13,176 bases of DNA from Verrucomicrobiota bacterium (GTDB taxonomy: Bacteria > Verrucomicrobiota > Verrucomicrobiia > Verrucomicrobiales > Akkermansiaceae): the NCBI GenBank assembly GCA_026397695.1, contig JAPLUJ010000189.1:1-13176 (forward strand), in the 5' to 3' direction. Positions 1-5,839 of this stretch are shown here, piece after piece. A model generated the notes under the pieces. It was not told the origin of the DNA. It searched no databases and was given only the letters and a program-made list of their open reading frames with translations. Numbering within the stretch: the stretch's first letter is position 1; every line of letters starts with the position of its first letter. Position numbers and translations under genes: made by a program.

Positions 1-679
1 CCACCGCCGCCTTGACGGTGGCATCGCCGATGCCCTGCACGCTCACCGGCGCGCGGTAGGCACCGTGCGCGGTACGTTCGAAAAGATGCACCTGTTGGTG
101 CTCGCGGTCATAGACGCCCTTGAAGCGCGGGCCGTCGCCCAGTGGCCAATTGAGCGGATAGGCGTGGATGCCCAGCACGCTTTCCAGTTCATCCACCAGA
201 TCGAGTGACGGCCGTGCCGGGCGGTCCATCTTGTTCATGAAGGTGAAGATCGGCACGCCGCGGCGGCGGCAGACTTCGAACAACTTGCGGGTTTGGCTCT
301 CGATGCCCTTGCCGGCGTCCACCACCATGATGGCGGCGTCCACTGCTGTTAGAACGCGGTAGGTGTCTTCCGAAAAATCCTTGTGGCCCGGGGTGTCGAG
401 AATGTTGACCACGCAATCCTTGTATTCGAATTGCAGGACGGTGGAGCTTACCGAGATGCCGCGTTGTTTTTCCAGCTCCATCCAATCCGAAGTGGTGGCC
501 CGCTGGTTTTTCCGCGCGGTCACGCTGCCGGCCAGATTAAGCGCCCCGCCGTAGAGCAGGAACTTCTCGGTTAGAGTCGTCTTGCCGGCGTCCGGGTGGG
601 AAATGATTGCGAACGAACGGCGGCGCTTCACCTCGTGTTGCAACGCGGGCGATGGGATGGAAAAAGACGAGAGAGACAT
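1..679 (-). CDS. prfC: Peptide chain release factor 3 (RF3), N-terminal part, cut by window edge
   Basis: Translational GTPase that removes RF1/RF2 from the ribosome after peptide release. Reading the minus strand from ATG at 679 gives 226 uninterrupted codons that leave the window. The GTPase motifs are all present: P-loop HPDAGKTT (residues 28-35), a switch I region with [19 protein letters not shown] (59-77), DTPGH (95-99) and NKMD (149-152). The switch I wording and the following [21 protein letters not shown] sequence separate RF3 from EF-G and TypA. The ATG at 679 places the P-loop at the distance usual for RF3; no convincing Shine-Dalgarno sequence precedes it. It is transcribed away from bioA. 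No defect is seen in the visible part. Confidence in the family is very high. Confidence 0.95.
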   Translation of the reverse strand, partial: MSLSSFSIPSPALQHEVKRRRSFAIISHPDAGKTTLTEKFLLYGGALNLAGSVTARKNQRATTSDWMELEKQRGISVSSTVLQFEYKDCVVNILDTPGHKDFSEDTYRVLTAVDAAIMVVDAGKGIESQTRKLFEVCRRRGVPIFTFMNKMDRPARPSLDLVDELESVLGIHAYPLNWPLGDGPRFKGVYDREHQQVHLFERTAHGAYRAPVSVQGIGDATVKAAV

Positions 680-828
680 GAAGCGGCGCGCAGGGCGTAT
701 CCGGCAAACGCCTCAGCAGCAAGCGCAGAGTGGCATAGGAATGCGGCCTTTCGGCGCATGACAAAAAAGTCAAAACCACACGATCATGCCGGAACCCGGC
801 CGAATGGCGGCTCAAGGAGCGGCGGACT

Positions 829-1025
829 CCGCCGATGCCCAATCCTGTTCAATTAAGAAATTCGAACCGCAGATGGACGCAGATGAACACAGATAAAATC
901 AAAAATCTCTCTTCATCTGCGTCTATCTGCGTTCATCTGCGGTTAAAACCCTCTTCTCTTCCTGCTTAATTGAACGGACCCTCTTCTCTTCCTGCTTAAT
1001 TGAACGGTATTGCCGCCGATGCCCA
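829..1025. repeat. MITE-like palindromic repeat with flanking direct repeats
   Basis: A nested structure in the prfC-bioA gap. The outer layer is a perfect 13-bp direct repeat, CCGCCGATGCCCA, at 829-841 and 1013-1025. Inside is an 11-bp inverted repeat, GTTCAATTAAG at 847-857 and its complement at 965-975 and again at 995-1005. The core is a long imperfect palindrome (865-894 against 915-944, 26 of 30 bases matching) built from about 10-nt units containing GCAGATG/CATCTGC. Such GCAGATG-type repeats are common between genes in several bacterial phyla (recollection, not searched). The direct repeats resemble a target-site duplication, suggesting a small non-autonomous mobile element. No protein is encoded. 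A small hairpin (CGGCGG-ACT-CCGCCG, 820-834) touches the left border. Confidence 0.65.
948..1007. repeat. Exact 30-bp tandem duplication
   Basis: Bases 948-977 and 978-1007 are identical. The unit begins ACCCTCTTCTC and ends TTGAACGG, so it carries the right-hand terminal inverted repeat of the palindromic element, which is therefore present twice. The copies show no divergence, implying a recent slippage event or an assembly overlap. Confidence 0.85.
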
Positions 1026-1030
1026 TAAAG

Positions 1031-1109
1031 TGCCAATGGGCTGATGGCAGCCACCTTCCATTGGCATCCATGGGCATCCCATGGGCGAGGGCGATTCAGG
1101 AGATCGCCC
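1031..1109 (+). promoter_or_regulatory. Cluster of three hairpins upstream of bioA
   Basis: Three consecutive inverted repeats lie 90-170 bp before the bioA start: TGCCAATGG/CCATTGGCA (1031-1039 with 1058-1066), CCATGGG-CAT-CCCATGG (1068-1084) and GGGCGAT/ATCGCCC with a 7-nt loop (1089-1109). All stems are perfect. No T-tract follows, so a classical terminator is unlikely. They could be a structured leader or an operator region for biotin control, but no known BirA or riboswitch consensus was recognised. Function is inference only. Confidence 0.35.
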
Positions 1110-1201
1110 CTCCTTGATTTTGTCATGCACCCCGTCAAGGGCCCCCTTTGCCGCCGCCCTTTGGGCTTTGCTATTGCCGGCAGGCGGCCATACTGCCGCC
1201 G

Positions 1202-2462
1202 ATGCGTGACGACACCCGCCGATGGATTGAGGCCGATCAAGCGCACTGTTGGCATCCGTTCACGCGGCAGGGCGATTGGTGTGCCGCGGACCACGAACCC
1301 TTGGTCATCACGCACGGCCAGGGATCATGGCTGTGGGATTCCGAGGGCCGCCGGTACCTTGATGGAAATTCCTCCATCTGGACCAACATCCACGGCCACG
1401 CCCACCCGGTGATCGCCGCTGCTATCCGCAACCAACTCGAAAAATCATCACATATCTCCTTCCTCGGACTCACCCACCCGGGCGCCGTCGAATTGGCTCA
1501 ACAACTGTGCGCGTTTTTCCCGCCGCACACGCTCGAGCGCGTCTTCTTTTCCGACGACGGATCCACTGCCGTCGAATGTGCGCTGAAAATGGCCGTCCAA
1601 TACCGCCAGCAATCCGGGGCGGCACAGCGCCACCACTTCATCGCCTTTTCCAACGGCTATCACGGTGACACCCTCGGTGCGGCATCGCTGGGGGGGATAG
1701 GGCGATTTTTTTTGGAGCGCTGCAATGGCCACGGCTATCCGGCGGAATCCGTGGAAAAATCCGCGGCGGTGGTCATCGAACCGCTCATTCAGGGGGTCAA
1801 CGAAATGCGCCCCTGGCCGGCCGGCATGCTGGCCGATTTGCGTGCCTGGTGCGATGCCACCGGCAACCACCTGATCCTCGACGAAGTCATGACCGGCTTC
1901 GGACGAACCGGCAAAATGTTCGCCTGCCAGCATGAAAACGTGGTGCCCGATTTCCTCTGCCTCGCCAAGGGCCTCACCGGCGGCACCCTGCCGCTGGCCG
2001 CCACCCTCACCACCGACAGGATCTACGCCGCCTTCCTCGGCGCACCCGAGCGGGCGTTCTACTACGGACATAGTTACACCGCCAACCCCCTCGGCTGCGG
2101 CCAGTCTCGAAGTCTTCCAACAGGAACAAACACTCGAACACCTACAGGCGAAAATCGACCACCTCCGCGTCGGCCTCGCCGCCCTGAAAGCCGCCCACCC
2201 GATGGTCCACGACGTCCGCCAATGCGGATTCATCGCGGGCATCGAACTCCGCCACCCCGATGGCCGGAAATTCCCCATCGCATGGCGCACCGGGGAGGCG
2301 ATCTGCCTGTCCGCCCGCGCCCATGGCCTGCTCACCCGCCCTATCCTCGACACCCTCGTCCTGATGCCACCGCTTGCCACCACCCACGCCGAGCTGGATC
2401 ACGCGCTGGCCGCGCTCGATGCCACACTAACCGAAAACCCGGACGTGAAATCCGGGCATTGA
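1202..2462 (+). pseudogene. bioA: Adenosylmethionine-8-amino-7-oxononanoate aminotransferase, frameshifted
   Basis: PLP-dependent class III aminotransferase of biotin synthesis, converting 7-keto-8-aminopelargonate to 7,8-diaminopelargonate with SAM as amino donor. From ATG 1202 the frame reads WHPFTRQ (residues 18-24), [16 protein letters not shown] PLP phosphate site ([13 protein letters not shown], 117-129), NGYHGDT (151-157), [15 protein letters not shown] (224-238) and [11 protein letters not shown] (252-262) with the PLP lysine K256. After [11 protein letters not shown] (to base 2098) the frame is lost. The correct continuation [10 protein letters not shown] resumes one frame over from about 2100 and runs to TGA 2460-2462. 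The usual LGCAAA wording suggests two bases are missing. The stretch between FFLER and AVVIEP also looks short against E. coli BioA. Either a real pseudogene or a sequencing error; no other bio gene is in the window. Confidence 0.88.
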
Positions 2463-2508
2463 CACCCGCCCCGCCACAGCGTAATCACTGCCCCCGCGCC
2501 ATGCGCAC

Positions 2509-2580
2509 GGCGGAGTAGCCAACCGGTAAGGCAGTGGTTTGCAAAACCATCATTAGCGAGTTCGATTCTCGCCTCCGCCC
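2509..2580 (+). tRNA. tRNA-Cys (anticodon GCA), 3' end altered by duplication
   Basis: The cloverleaf folds completely by eye. Acceptor stem GGCGGAG (2509-2515) pairs with CTCCGCC (2573-2579). The D stem is GCC/GGC (2518-2520, 2530-2532). The anticodon stem GTGGT/ACCAT encloses loop TTGCAAA with anticodon GCA (2541-2543). The T stem GCGAG/CTCGC encloses TTCGATT (2556-2572). In this compact fold the discriminator is C2580 and no CCA is encoded. A duplicate of the 3' half lies directly downstream and ends CTCCGCC-TCCA (2605-2615), carrying the U73 expected for bacterial tRNA-Cys plus an encoded CCA. U73 is a known identity element for CysRS, so the compact form may charge poorly. Confidence 0.92.
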
Positions 2581-2615
2581 ATCATTAGCGAGTTCGATTC
2601 TCGCCTCCGCCTCCA
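2548..2615 (+). repeat. 32-bp tandem duplication of the tRNA-Cys 3' half plus TCCA
   Basis: Bases 2548-2579 recur exactly as 2580-2611 and cover the last anticodon-stem bases, variable loop, T arm and 3' acceptor strand. Only the second copy is followed by TCCA, so the second copy holds the ancestral 3' end. A tRNA 3' end repeated in tandem can be left by integration or excision of an element that uses the tRNA as attachment site, but no integrase is seen nearby. Slippage or assembly overlap are equally possible. Confidence 0.8.
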
Positions 2616-2969
2616 GCTTGAAACCTTGCAATAAAAGGATTCCAGCGCATCACGGCAGTTAGATAGAGGGGCCAAAAAAGCACCGGCAAGTGGATGGTAA
2701 GCGGATGGTGGATTTGTTCACCCAAGGTGACGCCCACCACGCACGCGGCAGCGCGGGATGAGCGCCATACGAAAAACATGCAGCCGCTGCGGCAAGGTGA
2801 AGGCGGCTGGCCATTTCTTCCCTTCTTCCTCCACCCCCGCATTCAAAGGGAAGAATCAGCGTTTCCGGCGGATCAACATCATCCCGCTCTTCGAAGGTGC
2901 GAAGGGACATTCGTCGTCTTGGTCGGATAAGAGCACGCGCCCGGGTTCATACCATTCACCTCAACATCC
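2616..2969. other. Gap without a recognisable gene
   Basis: About 350 bases between tRNA-Cys and the pilin-like fragment. Short open frames exist on both strands. The plus frame from ATG 2758 begins with CSRCGKVKAAGHFF, which resembles the first half of a CxxC zinc knuckle seen in HNH-associated proteins. It has no second CxxC pair and then runs antisense into the neighbouring gene. It may be decayed remains of an integrated element next to the tRNA, but nothing firm can be called. Confidence 0.4.
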
Positions 2970-3509
2970 TCACTCCGGCCACACAATCCTTGGCAACTTC
3001 CCGCCCCACTGCGGTAACGACACATCAAAGAAAAACTTGCCTCCTCCCATACGCCCCTTGCCAGCCGGATTGATGTGGATCCGCTCAAGCGAGCCATCGC
3101 TATCAAAGAAAAACTTGCCTCCTCCCATACGCCCCTTGCCAGCCGGATTGATGTGGATCCGCTCAAGCGAGCCATCGCTATAGCCGATGATCGCTTTATT
3201 CGGGCCGAGCTTCTTAATCGCAAGTTTGAAGTCAAACGCCAGTTGCCCCGGTATCAAGGGCACCAACAGGAGCGGCGCGCGTTCCGGAATTTCCTCATCC
3301 GTTTCCCACACCACATAACTGAACGCACATTCACCTGCCTCGAGCATCCTCCCTGATGCCTGATCTTTTGCCAAATCATCGCTGTGTCTGTATTCCAAGG
3401 GAAAAGGACGCTCTCCGTCCACATAGCCAGCCACAATCAATTGGCGGAAAAAATCATTGGACGAGGTCTTCCCCAACAAGCCCTTGGCTTCAGGATGAGC
3501 GCAGCGTAT
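2970..3509 (-). pseudogene. C-terminal fragment of a pilin-like (type II secretion/prepilin) protein
   Basis: The minus frame is open from 3509 down to TGA 2970-2972. It contains the wording HPEAKGLLGKTSSN, DFFRQLIVAGYVDGERPF, ECAFSYVV, PLLLVPLIP, a GYSDGSLERIHIN stretch and a WGGKLPRIVWPE ending. I associate this pattern with the C-terminal half of verrucomicrobial prepilin-type proteins (family recollection, not searched). A stop at 3510-3512 cuts the frame just before the conserved part. No prepilin cleavage site or N-terminal hydrophobic helix is found upstream, so the product could not be processed as a pilin. Initiation could only be at internal TTG 3479. The fragment carries a perfect 26-codon internal duplication. 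Probably a non-functional remnant; function of the family in this organism is unknown. Confidence 0.55.
3024..3181 (-). repeat. Exact 78-bp in-frame tandem duplication in the pilin-like fragment
   Basis: Bases 3024-3101 and 3102-3179 are identical, and the match extends two bases further (period 78). The unit encodes 26 residues, SDGSLERIHINPAGKG followed by RMGGGKFFFD, so the reading frame is kept. A single copy would fit the expected family ending, so one copy is an insertion. Identity is perfect, implying a very recent event or an assembly artefact. Confidence 0.9.
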
Positions 3510-3512
3510 TCA

Positions 3513-3545
3513 CACCAGTACTCCATTACTCCACCACTCCAATCA
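3513..3545. repeat. Short degenerate repeat of about 9-nt period (ACTCCA units)
   Basis: A run of imperfect units, AGTACTCCA-TTACTCCAC-CACTCCAAT-CACTGAAAT, lies exactly where the pilin-like frame is cut off. It is similar in style to the other short-period repeats of this window but of a different sequence family. It has no coding potential. Its position suggests it marks the truncation point. Confidence 0.45.
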
Positions 3546-3618
3546 CTGAAATCGCTTTCCCGGTGAAGGCCGTTGCAAGGGCCGGTGGCCAGACCGGAGG
3601 ACGGGAAAAATGAAGTTG

Positions 3619-4134
3619 TTACTTGGTCTTGCTCACGCTTTCGGCGACCGCCTGCGCATAGGCATCCTCGATCGTGTCCATGCTGACAGACCCGCCGTAG
3701 ATCCCGCCCCAGGCGAAGGTCTTGTCGAGTTTGAACTCACCGACCTTGCTCTTGCCGGGTTGTTGATAGACGGCGACCACGCCATTGATATGAATCTGGC
3801 CCAAACCTGCCAGCATGGCCCGCGCGAAGGCATTGCCCTTTTCGTAGCGGCTGATGCTGATGGACACCTCGTATTTGCGGGCGGTGCCGCCGCGGCTTTG
3901 CGCGATGCTCTTGACCTTGTGGGTGACCTTCTCGCCCAGCCGCTGCCGGTCGGTCGGCAACATGTTAGGATCGGTTGAGCTGACCTTAATGCTGACGCTG
4001 TCTTCGCGGGCAATCCGCGCGGTATCGGCCATCTGCTGGGTGAAGGCGGCCTGCGGCGTGGTCCCGGCGCAGTTCGACAGCACGACGGCGACCCCAAGTG
4101 TCGCTACGAGTTGGAGACATGGAATGACTTTCAT
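3619..4134 (-). CDS. Putative lipoprotein of unknown function (DUF4410-like)
   Basis: A 171-residue protein from ATG 4134 to TAA 3619-3621. The first 22 residues form a lipoprotein-type signal: MK, a hydrophobic stretch and LSNC with the candidate lipidated cysteine C22. Asn at -1 is unusual for a lipobox. An in-frame upstream extension to 4290 is low-complexity and repeat-derived, so the ATG at 4134 is preferred. The mature part has an alternating strand-like pattern (KYEVSISISRYEKGNAFARA) and a Gly-rich end (DKTFAWGGIYGGSVSMD, then EDAYAQAVAESV), a layout reminiscent of DUF4410 outer-membrane-associated proteins. No catalytic motif is visible. It stands alone and converges with nothing. The call of an exported lipoprotein is reasonable; the family is uncertain. 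Confidence 0.65.
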   Translation of the reverse strand: MKVIPCLQLVATLGVAVVLSNCAGTTPQAAFTQQMADTARIAREDSVSIKVSSTDPNMLPTDRQRLGEKVTHKVKSIAQSRGGTARKYEVSISISRYEKGNAFARAMLAGLGQIHINGVVAVYQQPGKSKVGEFKLDKTFAWGGIYGGSVSMDTIEDAYAQAVAESVSKTK

Positions 4135-4284
4135 GGCGTGATGCTTGGTTCGGTTTGGTTTGACTGCAAGAAATCGCTTGTGGGGCGTTTCGGTGAAGAA
4201 GAAAAAAAATCCTTGCCGCCGAGAATACCCATCCGCTTCGCGGGGTCGAGATATTTCGTCAGAAATTTCGTCGGGGGATTCCAA

Positions 4285-4318
4285 CTTCACCCTTCACCCT
4301 TAATCCTTCACCCTTCAC
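4285..4318. repeat. Short 7-nt period repeat (CTTCACC units)
   Basis: CTTCACC-CTTCACC-CTTAATC-CTTCACC-CTTCAC, about five units with one degenerate, lies in the 4135-4542 gap between the divergently oriented lipoprotein and PEP-CTERM genes. It is directly preceded by a 12-mer imperfect duplication ending TTTCGTC (4249-4272). No gene is seen in this gap. Confidence 0.55.
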
Positions 4319-4373
4319 ACGGAGCAGGTCGGCCGCTATTGTGGAATTATTTTTATTTATTTCATCTTACCAC

Positions 4374-4507
4374 TTGCGGGGCGGGTGGATTGGTGTATCA
4401 CTGCTTAAGTTGTCCCTTCAAACGGGCAGCTTAAAGCCATGTCATCTGCCCACCCACGCAAAGACGTCATGGCAATTATCGCGGGTGGCGGCAGGTGCTC
4501 CACCCGC
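4374..4507 (+). promoter_or_regulatory. Structured leader upstream of the PEP-CTERM gene, with weak promoter
   Basis: A possible sigma70 promoter is TTGCGG (4374-4379), 16-bp spacing, TATCAC (4396-4401). Directly downstream is a hairpin of about 10 bp including two GU pairs (4406-4415 with 4424-4433). Further on, GCGGGTGG (4481-4488) can pair with CCACCCGC (4500-4507). Alternatively it can pair, with a 2-nt bulge, with CCACCC-AC-GC (4450-4459). The two pairings exclude each other. The sequence ACGCAAAG (4456-4463) between them recalls a c-di-GMP-I riboswitch motif, but the rest of that consensus is not there. Regulatory function is inference. Confidence 0.35.
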
Positions 4508-4542
4508 AACAGACAAGTGAACTCGAAACTCGAAATGACAAC

Positions 4543-5208
4543 ATGAAAAACACAACGAAATTATTATCTCTCATCAGCGCTGGACTTGCGATCGCCAGTC
4601 TTCCCGCCGGTGCCGTAACCGTGACGGTGTTCTCCTCGGACACACCCGGCTGTGATGTGCTGATCGTCCCCACGATTGTTGATGAATTGGGCGACCCAGT
4701 GTCCGGGGCCGGCACTCCGCCATTCCCCCCGGGCGAACAGATCTTGCACTCCGTCGTGAACACGATTGAACTGACGGTATGCCTCAGCATGCCGAGCAAC
4801 CCGGCGATGGTGGACGCGCAGATCACGATCACCAACCTGCAGGCGTTTTCATTCAGCCAGGTGTGGTTTGTGATGGATACGGGCGGGTCATTCAGCAACT
4901 CCGATGGCCTCGTGAACGGAACGCAGGCCATGTTGATCGACACGGCGGGCGTAAACAAACCACTCCTTTTTGAGAGCGGCCCAGCCAACGGGATATTCGA
5001 CCCGGGCGAATCGTGGGTTTTCCACGTGCAGGACTACGTACCGGGGACCTCAGGCCTCCCTGCGGACTCCTTCTATTCACCCGGCATGGTGGGTGCGGCC
5101 AATATCGACCGCTTCACCAGCATCATCGCCGTGGTGCCCGAACCTTCGGGATTGGTTCTTTCCTTGCTCGGCGGCCTGGCCTTCCTGCGCAGGCGCCGCA
5201 GGGGTTGA
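4543..5208 (+). CDS. PEP-CTERM sorting domain protein, secreted
   Basis: A 221-residue exported protein. From ATG 4543 it has a Sec signal peptide (MKNTTKLLSL, a hydrophobic core, cleavage probably after PAGA at 21-24), a beta-rich body of about 170 residues without recognised catalytic motif, and a classical PEP-CTERM tail. The tail has VPEP at 198-201, a hydrophobic segment (LVLSLLGGLAFL) and a terminal RRRRRG. PEP-CTERM tails are cut by exosortase during transport to the cell surface, often in bacteria that make exopolysaccharide. No exosortase is in this window. Body motifs such as DTGGSFSN and NGIFDPGESWVFHVQDY fit a surface-exposed beta-sandwich; ligand unknown. A GTG at 4495 is in frame upstream, but the signal peptide supports 4543. 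Confidence 0.85.
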   Translation: MKNTTKLLSLISAGLAIASLPAGAVTVTVFSSDTPGCDVLIVPTIVDELGDPVSGAGTPPFPPGEQILHSVVNTIELTVCLSMPSNPAMVDAQITITNLQAFSFSQVWFVMDTGGSFSNSDGLVNGTQAMLIDTAGVNKPLLFESGPANGIFDPGESWVFHVQDYVPGTSGLPADSFYSPGMVGAANIDRFTSIIAVVPEPSGLVLSLLGGLAFLRRRRRG

Positions 5209-5338
5209 TGACAGTCATCGAGGAATTTCCAGTTATGTTTTAGCACGGCTTTCGTTGATTTGCCGTACCAAAGACGATACCTCTTCCATCAAATTTTGAA
5301 ATGACGGTGGCGGGGAAAGAAACATATCCCGCGTGGCA

Positions 5339-5518
5339 GGATAATCCCGAACTCCGAGATAGGAACCACGAAGGACACGAAAAAACACTAAATAAGAAGC
5401 AGTTAGGATGTCCTGTTGTTGCCACAAAAAAGTGAATCAGGTAAAGTCAGGAATTGCCTGACCTTGCGTGAAGTTTCGTGAATTTCGTGGTTTCAACTTC
5501 TGTTTTCGGGATAATCCC
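5339..5518. repeat. Second MITE-like palindromic repeat
   Basis: Same plan as the element at 829-1025 but a different sequence family. A 10-bp direct repeat GGATAATCCC lies at 5339-5348 and 5509-5518. With the neighbouring CGAA/TTCG it also forms a 13-bp near-perfect inverted repeat. Inside, AACCACGAAGGACACGAAA (5364-5382) pairs with 5474-5492, 16 of 19 bases matching. Units of about 9 nt containing CACGAA recur. A further small palindrome GTCAGG-AATTG-CCTGAC lies near 5448-5464. CACGAA-type repeats of this kind are, from memory, widespread in intergenic DNA of several phyla. No coding potential. Confidence 0.55.
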
Positions 5519-5787
5519 TTTCCAGTTCTGTCAGGCGGAAGCCAGGTGGCACGAGATGGAAACTGCCTGCGGGTGGCCAAATCATACCGCGCCCAACTTG
5601 CCCCAAAGAAGCGGTTCTTCCAAGCGGCGGCACGCCGCCGCAAATCGACACGAGTCAATGCGCGTTCCCTGACCGGATGCCGTGCCAATACCGCCGTTTC
5701 CTGAAGAAACAGGGTTTGCCTGGCTGCGGGACGATTGAGGAATTCCAGCAACGTCCAAGCCCTCCTACGCCTGACCGGTGGTACTGA
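5519..5787. other. Gap without a gene; one strong short hairpin
   Basis: Between the second palindromic repeat and the adaptor-gene promoter no open frame resembles a protein. The one clear structure is GCGGCGG-CACG-CCGCCGC (5624-5641), a perfect 7-bp stem with a 4-base loop, of the REP type and without a T-tract. Confidence 0.4.
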
Positions 5788-5816
5788 TTGTTGAAAGCCC
5801 GGGATTTATGTACTAT
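5788..5816 (+). promoter_or_regulatory. Candidate sigma70 promoter of the efflux adaptor gene
   Basis: TTGTTG (5788-5793), 17-bp spacer, TACTAT (5811-5816), with the expected start of transcription about 17 bases before ATG 5840. Both hexamers keep four of six consensus positions and the spacing is ideal. The leader would be very short and holds no Shine-Dalgarno site. Confidence 0.4.
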
Positions 5817-5839
5817 GAATAGCCCGCACCCACCCACTC

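Noticed and set aside
189..485. Minus-strand 98-codon frame at the left end
   Set aside because: Out-of-frame shadow of prfC, whose true frame has all GTPase motifs.
859..1007. Possible CRISPR array because of regularly repeated units
   Set aside because: Units are about 10 nt and inverted, plus one 30-bp tandem pair without spacers; no cas genes.
1448..2383. 311-codon open frame on the minus strand opposite bioA
   Set aside because: Antisense shadow of a high-GC gene; low-complexity Gly/Arg/Val sequence without motifs, while the plus strand shows clear BioA motifs.
2758..3183. Plus-strand frame with a CxxC motif (CSRCGKVKAAGHFF)
   Set aside because: Only one CxxC pair, no HNH or other continuation, and it runs antisense through the pilin-like fragment.
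4466..4484. Possible sigma54 promoter (TGGCA...GC) before the PEP-CTERM gene
   Set aside because: The GG-GC spacing is wrong by about two bases and the TTGC box is missing.
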